Source: Artocarpus heterophyllus
Lineage: Eukaryota > Streptophyta > Magnoliopsida > Rosales > Moraceae
Assembly (NCBI GenBank): GCA_025403435.1
Contig: CM046330.1
Location: 22,528,239-22,592,238, forward strand
DNA: 64,000 nt
Direction: 5' to 3'
Positions within the stretch are counted from its first letter, which is position 1. Every line of letters begins with the position of its first letter. Shown piece by piece: positions 1 to 11,447 of this stretch. The notes beneath the pieces were generated by a model, which made no database searches, was not told the DNA's origin, and saw nothing but the letters and a program-made list of their open reading frames with translations. The position numbers were made by a program, and so were the translations under genes.

Positions 1-1748
1 TTGAATTCAGTATCAAGGTATTCTCCTCCTCGATCAGATCGAAGACTCTTCACCGTCTTTCCTAATTACTTTTCAGCCTCCGCTTGGAATTCTTTGAACT
101 TTCCAAAAGTTTCAGATTTCCTTTGCATTAGGTATATGTAACCATACCTTGAATAATCGTCAATAAATGTGACGAAATATTTGTAACCACCACGGGCTTG
201 TACATTCATTGGACCACAGACGTCTGAATGTATTAGCTCAAGTGGTTCCTTGGCCCTTTCGTCTTTTGCAGAGAAAGGCCTCTTAGTCATTTTACCTTCA
301 AGACAAGATTCACAAACTGGTAGAAAACTAACTTTTAGCTCTTTTAAAGGACCTTCCTTTACTAGTCTGTTAATTCTGTCAAGGTTGATGTGACCTAATC
401 TAAGGTGCCATAGGTATGTTTCATTATTAGAAGAAATCTTTTGCTTCTTGGGTTTAGGTTGTTCAACTTTGAACATTTCGGTATTGAGCAGTGCTTTTTC
501 GTTGGGCCTTAAGGTGTAAAGCCCATTTTCCAGATGCGCAGAACAAATATCCAAACCATTTCTAGAAATATTAACATAATTATTATTAAAAGAAACATTA
601 AACATTTGTTCAAACAACCTGGAAACAGAAATCAAATTTCTACGAAAACAAGGAATGTAATAAACATTGTCTAAAATTAAAAACTTATTTCTAAAATAAA
701 GTTTAACAACTCCCACTGCTCTTGCCGAAACAACCTCTCCCGTTCCCACTCTCATCGTTTGTTCCTCATCGGCAAGCTCCCTTGAAGAACTAAGCATCTG
801 CAAAGAAGAACAAACATGGTCCCCTGAATCAATTATCCAAGGTGAAGTATCATCTTCAACTAAACAAGCTTCTAAAACGAGTAAATCTGATTTACCGTTG
901 TTCTTCTTTTCTTTGAGCTCCTGAAGATACTTCTTGCAGTTTCTCTTCCAGTGCCCAACTATGCCGTAGTGGAAACATTTTCCTTTAGGCTTCTTTTGGT
1001 TGGAGCTCCTTTTGTTGTTGTTGCTTTTGTTCTTCTTAGGTTGCCCTCCATTCTTAGACTTACCACTTCCTTCAGTCCCTTTCCTCTTCTTATTCTTTTG
1101 GGCAGAAGAGGAAGGTTGAGCTTCTGCAACATTTGCCTCAGCTTCTTTAGTCTTTTCTTTCGAAATAGACTCGAAGGTTTGAAGCTCATTAAGCAACTCA
1201 GTCATGTTATATTTCAGCTTGTTCATGAAATAGTTGCTTTTGAACTGAAGGAACGCAGGGGAGAGGGTTTCAAAAATCATCCTCACTTGTGTGGCTTCCT
1301 CTATCATCGCCCCATTCACCTCGGCCTCATGGAGATAGTTAACAATGTTGAGAACATGCTCTCTGACCGAAATCCCTGTCTTCATTTTTGCATTCATTAT
1401 TGCCTTAACGGCTTCGTGGCGTGCCTTTTCAGAACGTTTACCAAACATGTCTTGCAGAGACTGCATTATCTCATAAGCGGTCTCCATGCTTTCGTGCTTC
1501 ATCCTAAGCACATTAGACATCCCAGCCAAAAGAAAACAGTGGGCCTTGTTGTTTGCCTGAATCCAACGATCATATGCTTCCCGTACATTACGAGGAGCAT
1601 TGGTAGCAGGCTTTGGAGGACATTCCTCTGTCAGGACAAACTTGTAACTTTCGCAAATTAGTACAATGTTCATGTTACTCTTCCACTTGACAAAATTATC
1701 TCCGGTTAATTTTTCATTTGAGAGAATTGCGATGATTGGATTAGACAT
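1..1748 (-). pseudogene. Copia gag-protease-integrase polyprotein, broken (element 1)
   Basis: Codes for the retrotransposon capsid protein followed by protease and integrase in one frame. The start is the ATG at 1748-1746 (MSNPIIAIL), a few bases after a likely splice acceptor; an upstream in-frame ATG at 1778 is probably not used. Visible domains are the gag N-terminal region (LTGDNFVKW...), a zinc knuckle near 975-935, a protease active-site region near 820, the pre-integrase HLRLGH motif near 400, and integrase starting at HSDVCGPMN near 220. Damage: an in-frame stop at 66-68 (apparent CAA to TAA) with the same frame continuing to base 1; the zinc knuckle reads CFHYG instead of CxxC; and the protease loop reads DSGDHVC, lacking the two residues expected after DSG. 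The copy is therefore most likely inactive. Integrase continues off the window. Confidence 0.88.
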
Positions 1749-2960
1749 TGTCGCTGTAATAAATAAATAAAATAGCATAAATTAAAATGGTTGCATAAAC
1801 ATCATAAATATATGTTTTGGAATAGTAAACGTGATGCATGATGCATATGAAAAACACAAAAAATATTTTACTAATTCCATGATTATTCAATTTTAATAAA
1901 TAAAGTGCCGCCGTAGGGTAGGTCAAATTATTTATGAATTGAATTGAGACATTCTCAATTAATAAATATATTCAAAATATCTCATATTTTCTATATTTAT
2001 TAATAACCGTTTATTTTGGTCAAGATATAATTAACAATTTAATTATGTCTTTATGAGTGTAACCCACTATTTTGGATTTTAATAACTTAACTCAAAATTG
2101 CCGCCGTAGGGTAGGTCAATTTTGAAATACATTATAAAATCCTATCTCAAGAAAGCCAACCTTGATATTGATTTAAATGGACACCCTCCGTAGGGAGGAC
2201 GAAATCAAAGCGTCGCGAGGCGCCACCTAAATCTCACGGTGTTGTACTAATAGTGGAGACCGCAGGTTATATTGTCATATTACCTTCTCCCACTCATTAT
2301 TTTAGAATATGTGTTTTATCTTATAAAACATCATATGTTTCATAATTCTAGTAGATAAAAACAATTTTTTAATTACTAGATTATATTATGTGTTAATAGA
2401 ATCTCATTCTATTTACACTCAAATAAATTCCAGATTTTCTAAAAATCTAAATTTATTATGAATTGTCTAAGTTACCAAAAATTAAACAATTTAAAATTAG
2501 ATAACTTAGAATTAATGTGAATTTTACTAAGTCTTAACTGTTAAAACTAAATTCATATTATTTGGTTGATTAATAAATTAAGATTCTATAAAACCAACCC
2601 AATTAATTTAATCTTATTAAATTAATGCTAACACATATTAAATCATTTTATAAACTCCTTTATAAAAATAATATGCTAAGCGTATGCATGTCATGTTACA
2701 ATAACTATAAGTGGACACTTTCCTAGATGACATGTTATCATGCATGAACATGTTATCACAATCATCACATGAAAATAAAAATGAAAATAAACAATGAATT
2801 TTTGACCGGGTCCTTTTGGATAATTAAAATTACAACCCAAAAAATAAAAAATAAAATTACAGGGGTCTTCTTGTAATTTATACAAAATTCCCTGCTCCAA
2901 TTTTACAGTCTTCATCAAGTGGTTTATTGTGCAACAATTTGCTCCAATAAAATTGCAATT
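1749..2960 (-). other. Element 1 untranslated leader with repeated GCCGCCGTAGGG motifs
   Basis: Very AT-rich DNA between the 5' LTR and the gag start, without a usable frame. It contains a 20 bp motif twice, at 1907-1926 and 2100-2119 (core GCCGCCGTAGGGTAGG). A related perfect inverted repeat, CCCTCC-GTA-GGGAGG, lies at 2184-2198. These are the only GC-rich stretches and could be RNA stem-loops used for packaging or dimerisation; that role is inference. A tRNA primer site next to the LTR is not clearly recognisable here. Confidence 0.6.
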
Positions 2961-3092
2961 TGTTGGAATTAAAACATGAAACGCAGCGGAAGGAACGGAT
3001 CGTTGACAAACAAAAATTTTCTGAAAAAACTTTGTTCATCGGGAATAGATATATAATTTTAATTACAGAAAGCTTTAGGAATTTTTACTAAC
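1754..3092 (-). other. Predicted leader intron of element 1
   Basis: On the minus strand a donor AAG|GTTAGTAA lies at 3093/3092, inside the LTR and about 130 bp before its end. An acceptor TTATTACAG ends at 1754 after a T-rich tract, five bases upstream of the gag ATG. Splicing would delete 1339 nt, including the LTR end and the primer-site region, leaving a short leader for translation. This is a prediction from motifs only; the same arrangement occurs in elements 4, 5, 7, 8 and 9. Confidence 0.5.
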
Positions 3093-3339
3093 CTTTTGAA
3101 GACTATCAGGGTATCCTAGCTTTCCTCTTTGACACCACGATCTTCCAAACCAGGCCTCCACACCAATGGAAAGACGAGTGGGCGTCAAACTGCAAGAATG
3201 AATTTTCCTCACACTTTTCTGAATCTGCTATGTACTCAACACATGAGATAGCAGACTTTTTTCTTTTAGAGAAGAACTCTCAGTTTTTCTCTCTAAAAAT
3301 TATATGAATAAAAATTACTGAGATAACTGTTATCTCTCT

Positions 3340-3348
3340 CTTTTTATA
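3340..3348 (-). promoter_or_regulatory. TATA box of the element 1 LTR promoter
   Basis: Reads TATAAAAAG on the minus strand, about 250 bases upstream of the predicted splice donor. Transcription should start some 25-35 bases further left and run toward gag. Confidence 0.6.
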
Positions 3349-3605
3349 ACTGAGCCATTAGTAATTTTTCTTTCCCTTTTCTTTTCCTTTCCTTAATCTT
3401 CTTTTCTTTTCCGTTTGTTTCCCGGATCCTTATCCGGTTTCACACACATATGCATATGTATATATAAAGTTTCCGTGAAAAAGAAAGCAACTTGCCATTT
3501 TTTTTTTGACTTTTTGACTTTTGACCGAATCACACATTCGGTCATATATGTATATATGTGTGTGTGGGGAAAGCGTGAAACTGAGTTCACGTCTTTCCCC
3601 CTTTT

Positions 3606-3702
3606 TTTTATAATATTATATTAATATATATATTAATATATTATAAAAACATATATATATATATAAATATTTAGTTCAAAATCATATATATATATATATA
3701 AC
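3606..3702. repeat. TA-rich simple repeat in the element 1 LTR
   Basis: Two runs of alternating TA plus a self-complementary ATTAATAT block lie in the upstream (U3) part of the LTR. This is low-complexity sequence and no function is claimed. Confidence 0.7.
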
Positions 3703-4927
3703 TCAATTCAAAAATAAATCACATTTATTTAAGAATAGATTTTAACAATAATCAATTAATTAAGTAATGCTCAGTTAAATGTGATAACATTTATCACATT
3801 ACATTATGTGTCACAGAGAACATTTTTCTATGTCACGTTAATAATTCAAGTGTGAAAAATTAATTCAGAATTCAAAAATTCTAAATTAAACATGTATGAT
3901 TCATTCTATGCAAAATCCAATATAGTGTTACAGAGGTGGTATTGGGGACCTATGGACCTATAACCCAAGCTCCAATAAATTTGACATTTAATCAAACTCT
4001 TTAATTAATGTGCCAAATTTATTAGTTTCAGTGTTACTCTACTAAAAACCTGAAACTGAACTCTTGAGATTATAGTAAAATTACTCAAAGAAAATTAACG
4101 AGTAGTCCATTGATATAATCATTACATATAAGTCAGTCCTCCATAAATAGTTCATAATAAGAGCTAGGTTCAATTTCCGTTCGCCTCTCTTATTACATCT
4201 TTATCCTTGAGTTCCAATAATTCTCTAATGAACAATTAATTCATAATCTTATTATGAACGAGCGCTCTATTGTTCAAACCTTGAATTATCACTCAAGAGA
4301 ACTATTTTTCTAACTTCCATAGGGAAGGAATGGATTCCATATCTGTATAATATTATTCCCAGCCATTTATTACTTTATGTTTCCAAGATGCTAAGTTATA
4401 ATCTGTGCTAAGACAAATCTTACCATGCAAGTCAAAAAACATAATGTAATAAATAGGAGTCTAATAAATACTCAGGATTAAGACTGTCAAATATATGATC
4501 ATCATAGTGATAAATTTGAATACTCTATTTGTAACGGATGATTATTAGAGATTCATAATTTATCTGGTCCAGTCCTATATAATCTCATTATATAAAGTAC
4601 CTCCAATCCAATGTCTCTACATTAATAGTCCGGATAATGACTATTTCATTTTAGATGAGATTAGACCGTACTTGTAATTTTTAATTAAAGATCCCAAACT
4701 TTAATTAATTATTACAGACTATTTAGATTATTATCTATAAATTTTATCCCAAAGCAAATAACACTTATATGCTAAATTTATAGTCACATAAATAATCATG
4801 GAATTTTCTTGATGTTTATAAATGTATTCATAATACATATAATCAACCAAAATAATAATAAATGTCATTTTATTTATTTTTTAACAATATGTACAATGTC
4901 ACAGCTTTTAGGGCACCAAACCCAACA

Positions 4928-7553
4928 CCAGTGACATCTGGGTCATAATTCTGGTGCAACTAATCATGTTTGTGTTTCGCTACAGGGGTTCAAAAAAACG
5001 AGAAGTCTACTTCATGAGGACTTCACGCTTCAGATGGGCGATGGATCCTTGGTCTCAGCGGAAGCAGTGGGAGACGTCCATCTTTATTTTGATAATTATA
5101 GGAATTTATTTTTGTAAGATTGTTTTTATGTTCCTAAATTTAAAAGGAATTTAATTTCTGTATCTTGTTTATTTAAAGACTCCTACATGGTATCTTTTAA
5201 TGAAAAAGTCGTGATTCGTAAAAACAAATCTTTTAACTGTTCTGGATGGATGCAAAATAATCTATATTTTATCAAACCTAAGATGGACTTACTGCTTAAT
5301 GCTGAGATAAATGATAATGACTCTAAAAGACTTAAAACTTCTCACTCTAATAAGACTTATCTTTGGCATTTGCGCCTTGGTCATATTAACTAAATAGGAT
5401 TCAAAGGTTGGTAAGGGATGGACCTTTAAGTCACTTAAAGGTGAAATCTATACCTCAATGTGAATCTTGTTTGAAGGGTAAAATGACCAAAAGACCATAC
5501 GGGTCTAAGGACAATCAGGCCGAAGGGGTTCTAGAACTTGTGCATAGTGATGTTTGTAGACCGATGAACATTCGGGCACGAGAAGGGTATGAGTACTTCG
5601 TTACTTTTGTTGACGATTACTCAAGATATGGGTATGTGTACCAAATGCACCACAAAAGCAAAACTTTTGACAAGTATAGGGAGTTTCGAGCTGAAGTGGA
5701 AAAGCAATTGGGTATACCCATAAAGGCACTTCGATCTGATCGAGGTAGGGAATACCTTTCTGATGAGTTCTTGGGACACTTGTTAGAGAATGGGATTTTA
5801 TCCCATTTGACTGTGCCAGGCACTCCGCAGTAGAATGGCATAGCAGAGAGAAGGAATAGGACTTTGTTGGACATGATTAGATCCATGATGTGTTATTCAT
5901 CATTGCCTTTATCCTTTTGGGGATATGCAGTACAAACTGCATGTTATCTTTTGAACAATGTGCCCTCAAAATCGGTCCCTAAAACTCCTCACGAGTTGTG
6001 GACTAGTAGGAAGACATCCTTAAACCATATTCGCATATGGGGATGTCTGGCTTATGTCTTATTTAACGATCTGAATAAGTTGGAAGCACGTTTGGAAGTT
6101 TGCGTGTTTGTAGGATATCCAAAAGGGACTAAAGGGGGTTATTTTTATAACCCAAAGGAAAATAAAGTCATGGTTTCAACTAATGCAACTTTCCTTGAGG
6201 AGAGTTACATGGATGACTTTAAACCTCGAAGCAAATTGGTGCTTGAGGAGTTAAGGGGTGATCCGTTCACTCCAGAGGTTCCGAACGAAACCATTCCAAT
6301 CGATGTAGAAAAACCAAACAAACCTGAAAAACAACCTTAGGGGCTTCGGCGTAGTGGGAGGATTAGGCGTCAACCTGAGAGGTATATGTTCAATGGGGAG
6401 GTCTTCATGGCTGAACCGGATGAACATGACAGGGATCCTTATACTTACGTAGAAGCTATGGATGATGTTTATTCAAGACTCTGGACAGAGGCCATGAACG
6501 TAGAGATGAAGTCTATGGAGACTAATCGGGTCTGGGATCTTGTGGATCTTCCTGAAGGGGTAAAACCCATAGAGTGTGAGTGGATCTACAAGAGGAGAAG
6601 AGGAGTGCATGGAAAGGTCGAAACCTTTAAGGCTTGACTGGTAGCTAAGGGTTATACGTAAAAGGAAGGAATCGATTATGAGGAAACCTTTTCACCTCTA
6701 GCCATGCTTAAGTCCATCCGGATTCCAAGAAAAGCCAGCTACGTAGATAAAATTCTCAAGGGGTTTGCAATGCAGGATTCCAAGAAAGGTGGGCAACCAT
6801 CTAGGTCTGGAATTACTCATTCTAAGAAAGACTCTCCAAAGTCTTATGAAGAAAGAGAATACATGAAGAGCGTGCCTTATGCTTTGGCAGTGGGTAGTCT
6901 CATGTATGCCATGCTTTGCACACAACCAGATATTAGCTATGCGATCGGGATTGTAAGTCGATTTCAGGTGGATCTAGGACCGAACCATTGGGTTACGGTA
7001 AAGCATATTTTCAAGTACCTGATAAGGACTCGAGGGTATATGCTTGTGTATTCAGGTGAGGACTTAACTTCTCTAGAATACACTGACTCGGATTTTCAAT
7101 CCTGTCTGGATTCTAGGAAATCGACTTCGGGGTTTGTGTTTACTCTGGGTGGCGGTGCCATCAGTTGGAGAAGTGCGAAGCAAGATTGCACTTCGAATTC
7201 AACGATGGAGGCCGGGTATGTGGTAGCTAGTGATGCTTCAAAAGAAGCAGTGTGGCTCCGCAAGTTCCTTGGGGATCTTGAGGTAGTTCCTGGTATGGAT
7301 AAAGCGGTATCACTATACTGTGACAACAGTGCGGTGGTAGCTAATGCTAAGGAACCAAGATTTCACAAGAAGAGTAAGCATATTGATCGGAAGTATCATG
7401 TGATAAAAGACTTCGTTGAGGGCAGGCATGTCACGGTGTGCAAGATCGCGTCAGAGGACAGCTGATCCATTTACGAAGACACTTATAGGGAGAGTCTTTG
7501 AGAGACATGTGGAAGCTATGGGGATGCGAAATTTGCTGTATTTACTCACTTAG
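4928..7553 (+). pseudogene. Copia pol remnant (protease to RNase H), element 2
   Basis: Reading frames broken relative to element 8, covering protease end (4928-5150), pre-integrase (about 5340-5500), integrase (5520-5900), a linker, the start of RT and RNase H (about 7080-7553). Breaks include loss of one base at the protease aspartate codon (about 4946), a frameshift stop near 5392, CAG to TAG at 5831 and 6338, AGA to TGA at 6634, CAA to TAA at about 6659, and a 5-base loss near 7461. About 450 bp of RT, including the YVDD catalytic site, is missing at 6720-6740. The copy cannot encode an active reverse transcriptase. The stop matching the element 8 terminator is TAG at 7551-7553. Confidence 0.9.
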
Positions 7554-7555
7554 TG

Positions 7556-7567
7556 CAAGTGGGAGAT
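7556..7567 (+). promoter_or_regulatory. Polypurine tract of element 2
   Basis: CAAGTGGGAGAT lies immediately before the 3' LTR, identical to element 8. In Copia elements this tract primes plus-strand DNA synthesis. Confidence 0.75.
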
Positions 7568-8967
7568 TGTTAGAGATGTATGCCCTAAGGAGTAAAAATG
7601 TAATACGTTTTTAGAGACATTTTTATCAATAAAGAATTTATTCATTTATATATACCAAATCTTGTCCTCTTTACGTTCATATTTGTTGAATGTATGTTAA
7701 GCAAATGGTAGTCTGAGACTGTCGGTCTAAACCTTAAGAATTGGGCATATGATGGACTGATTATGCAGAAGACACGATTCTTAAGGTGACGGTCTAAAAC
7801 ATATTATCCTTAATCAAGGGAATAAAGTTGGGCGCTTTATTCATGTAAAGATTGTTATGTTGTCTATATCTCTTTTGGGAGATGGTTTGTCTTGACCATC
7901 GAAGTTGGACTCCGTGAATAGAAACATTAGGACGTTGCCATAGGTGACGATGTGTTGGATCGGGACAAAATTAATTCATAGGTGACGTTTTCATTTGTAT
8001 TGTATCTTAATCCTGAGATGAATAGTGGGCCTGTTGTCTCGACTTGTGTCTTTTGATGTGCCAAAGGGTAACACCCACATCTCAATAGTGGTATGCATGC
8101 CGGGATGTTGGAGGCATGACTCTTGATAGCGTAGATTTGTTATTCATAGATATGGAATCCATAGCTCCTCTTTAGGAGTAATGATATCCTCTTATATGCA
8201 TTCTCCTGTAATTGGAAAACTGGAGAGCTCAACCATTTGGATACATAGGTGCAACCAAATGGTATACTATCTTTGGATAGTAAGTTTTCTAATGGTGAGA
8301 CGATGGAACGTAAGATAAAAATAATTAGAAAGGTAAGACAGAACTTGTCCTTAAGCCGATTATGGATTTTCATATAGGGATACGATACACTATGATATGT
8401 CATGGAGACTTAGCTGTACGAGCTTCGTAATTTTATAAAGTTCGAGAGTGCAGCTCCAAGCTTTTAGTGGAGTAGTATTAGAGTTGATAATTATGAAATG
8501 TATATCTGAGATATTGGGTTTTATAATTATCATGAGCTTGAACTTTATAGGTCCATTTTGGTCCCCTTTGCTGCTCACAAAATCTTGTAACGACACGGCG
8601 TGCTTTTCCACTAATTGGTGACTTATGTCGGATTTATCAAATTGGTTTAAGATTTGGAAGAATTAAATAATTCATGTCTGTTTATCGGTTGAATTAATTT
8701 TGTAAGAAAATAGTTCAAGATAAACTTGTTTAAATATTGTGATCAGATAATTCTTGTCTGTTTATCGGTTGATTTAATTTTGAATAAATTAGATCAATAT
8801 AAACTTGTAGAATTATTATGAATTGATTTATTTTCTTAGAGATTATCTTGATAAAGTTTGTTTTGATCAGATAACTTCTCTATTGGGTTATTTGAATCAA
8901 AACTGAGATTTTATCCTATAGAATCTCGGGTGGAAAATAAAAGATTCGCGGAGATTTTTTCACAGGA

Positions 8968-9005
8968 GTTCGGCCTGCCGATGGGGCCTGTTTGGCTTGC
9001 CGATC
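8968..9005. repeat. GC-rich near-palindrome array (2 units), element 2 LTR
   Basis: One good TTCGGCCTGCCGAT unit plus a decayed TTGGCTTGCCGAT about 23 bp later. It lies about 120-150 bp upstream of the TATA box, the same place as the four-unit array of element 8. Confidence 0.75.
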
Positions 9006-9122
9006 AGCGAGTGATAAGATTACGCGTTTTTACGCGAATCTTATCAGATATTGATCTGAACTTGATTCTGTTTTGAGTTTTTGAGACCTATTCTAATAAG
9101 GACTGACCCCAGGACCAATAGC

Positions 9123-9130
9123 TATATAAA
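9123..9130 (+). promoter_or_regulatory. TATA box, element 2 LTR
   Basis: TATATAAA followed by GGGAGTGAG, a little downstream of a CCAAT motif. It corresponds in position to the element 8 TATA box. Confidence 0.55.
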
Positions 9131-9521
9131 GGGAGTGAGTCTCATGATTTACTTATATCAATTTGAGAGATTAGGAGTGATACTCTTCTGGTGAGCATCT
9201 GAAAACTCCTTGAGAGCTTTTGTTCACAAATCACGAACATTTTCTTTGGGTTCTCTCTATTAGTTAGAAGGAGACTCATCGGTGGAAGAGCTGTACGTGT
9301 GAGCCCACACTCACTCCAGTTGTGGATAGAGAATAGCAAAGAAGACCAGTTGGTTGAGGCTCTTCTAGAACGTTACTTCTTTACGCAGGTTGCGGAGGTT
9401 CTTCGGCACACAGAGGTTAGTAAGATCTGTCTAATTTATACATATAACACGTCAAACTTGTGTTTTGGAAATTACTCTGATATAAAATTTTCAAATTCTG
9501 CTGTGCATTGCTTTTCCAACA

Positions 9522-10810
9522 ATAATCTCTAAGAAAATAAATGAATTCCTAATAATTCTACAAGTTTATCTTGATCTAATTATTTAAAATTAAATCAACC
9601 GATAAACAGACAAGAATTATCCTATCCTTATAATTCAACAAGTTTATCTTAAATTAATTTTACTACAAAATTAATTCAACAGATAAACAGACATGAATTA
9701 TCTGATTCTTCCAAATTTTAACCAACTTGATAAATCTGACATAAGTTACCAATTATTGGAAAAGCACGCTGTATCGTTAGAGGATGTTGTGAGCTAGCGA
9801 AGGGGACCAAATGGACCTATATATTTCAAGCTCCCGATAATTACGAAACCCAATATCCCAGATATACATTTAATAATTATCAAATCCAACGCTACTCCAC
9901 TAAAAGCTTAGAGCTGCGCTCTCGAACTACATAGAATTACGAAGCCCGTATAGCTAAGTCTCCATAACATATCATAATGTATCGTATCCCCATAGGATTA
10001 TCCATAATCGGCTTAAGGACAAGTTCTGTCTTACCTTCCCGATTATTTTTATCTTACATTCCATTATCTCACCATCAGAAAACTTACCATCTAAAGACAG
10101 TATATCATTCGGTTACACCTATGTATCCAAATGGTTGAGCGCTTCAGTTTTCCAATTATAGGATAACGCATATAAGAGGATATCACTACTCCTAAAAAGG
10201 AGCTATAGATTCCATATCTATGAATAACAAGTCTATGCTATCAAGAGTCATGCCTTCAACATACCGGCATGCATACCACTATTAAGATGTAGGTGTCACC
10301 CTTTCGTACATCAAAAGACACAAGTCAAGACAACAGGCCCACTATTCATCTCAGGATTAAGATACAATATAAATGACTGTCTAAAGTGAATCGATCTGCC
10401 GAGACATAATTATTAATCCAAAACAATTCACTTTATGTCCCGATCCAACACATCGTTACCTATGACAACGTGACAATGTTTTTATTCACGGAGTTCACCT
10501 CCGATGATCAAAACAAACCATCTTCCACTAGGGATATAGACAACATAATAATCTTTACATGAATAAAGTGCCCAGCTTTATTCCCTCGATTGCGTATCTT
10601 ATGATTTAGACCATCACCTTATGAATCGTGTCTTTTGCATAATCTATCCATCATATGTGCAATTCTTAATGTTTAGACCGACAGTCTTAGACTATTATTT
10701 GGTTAACATACATTCAACAAATATGAGCGTAAAGAGGACAAGATTTGGTCTATAAATAATGAATAAATTCTTTATTGGTAAAAATGTCTCCTTAGGGCAT
10801 ACATGTCTAA
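9522..10810 (-). repeat. Partial 3' LTR of element 5, cut by element 2
   Basis: Matches the right two thirds of the 5' LTR of element 5 (26618-27932) and ends at the decayed boundary ...CATGTCTAA. About 18 bases containing the polypurine tract have been lost at the junction with pol. Together with the element 2 LTR it forms a large inverted repeat. Confidence 0.85.
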
Positions 10811-11447
10811 AAAGTGAGTAAATATGAGAAATCTCGCATCCCTATAGCTTCCACATGCCTCTCGAAGACTCTCCCAGTAAGTGTCTTCGTAAATGGATCA
10901 GCTAAATTGTCTTCTGACGTTGCACACCATGACATGCCCACCCTCAATGAAGTCCTTTATCACATGATACTTTCAATCAATATGCTTACTCTTATTGTGA
11001 AATCTTGGTTCCTTAGCATTAGCTACCGCCGCATTGTTATCACAGTATAGTGATACTGCCTTATCCATACCCAAAACTACCTCAAGATCCCCAAGGAAGT
11101 TACGGAGCTACACTGCTTCTTTCGAAGCATCACTAGCTGCCACATACTTGGCCTCCATCGTTGAATCCAAAGTGCAATCTTGCTTGGCACTTCTCCAACT
11201 TATGGCACCACCACCCAGAGTAAACACAAAACCCAAAGTTGATTTCCTAGAATCCAGACAGGATTGAAAATCTGAGTCAGTGTATCCTAGAGGAGTCAAG
11301 TCCTCAACTGAATACACAAGCATATACCCTCGAGTCCTTCTCAGGTACTTGAAAATATGCTTAAACGCAACCCAATGGTTCGGTCTTGGATACGCCTAAA
11401 ATCGACTTACAATCCCGACCGCATAACTAACATCCGGTGGTGTGCAA
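10811..11447 (-). pseudogene. Copia RNase H and RT end, element 5 left piece
   Basis: The minus strand codes for the C-terminal part of the Copia polyprotein: RT end, RNase H (the SCLDSRKST and STMEAKY motifs are readable around 11150-11290) and the tail, with frameshifts. It is interrupted at 11447 by element 4, just upstream in coding sense of the RT motif that resumes at 20897. RNase H would remove RNA from the RNA-DNA hybrid during reverse transcription. The copy is dead. Confidence 0.85.

Larger units (their letters stand above)
1..4927 (-). mobile_element. Element 1: Ty1/Copia retrotransposon (family B), 5' part, nested in element 2
   Basis: Minus-strand Copia element. From right to left it shows the 5' LTR (2961-4927), a leader, and gag, protease and the first part of integrase; the rest lies beyond the left edge. 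The LTR outer ends read TGTTGG and CCAACA, the usual inverted TG...CA ends. The element interrupts the protease codons of element 2: the sequence from 4928 continues exactly where the homologous frame of element 8 stands at about 41498. Its LTR and protein are clearly different from family A, so it is a second Copia family. The expected 5 bp target copy on the right is CCAGT (4928-4932); its partner is outside the window. Confidence 0.9.
2961..4927 (-). repeat. 5' LTR of element 1 (1967 bp)
   Basis: Bounded by TGTTGG at 2961 and CCCAACA at 4927. It is unlike the family A LTR except for the ends and the splice-donor motif. It includes a TATA box on the minus strand, a long TA-rich tract and no gene. 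The partner LTR is outside the window. Confidence 0.85.
4928..9521 (+). mobile_element. Element 2: Copia family A, 3' part, decayed
   Basis: Plus-strand relative of intact element 8. The visible part begins in protease, where element 1 interrupted it, and runs through integrase, RT and RNase H to a 3' LTR. It is inserted into the 3' LTR of element 5: the LTR ends with CCAACA at 9521, and from 9522 the sequence is the reverse complement of the middle of a family A LTR. Confidence 0.9.
7568..9521 (+). repeat. 3' LTR of element 2 (1954 bp)
   Basis: Starts TGTTAGAGATG and ends TTTTCCAACA. It aligns along its length with the element 8 LTR, with a deletion near 7970 where the repeated TTCACTTTA region is lost. 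It holds two palindrome-like GC units at 8968-9005 and a TATA box at 9123. Nothing else is coded. Confidence 0.9.
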
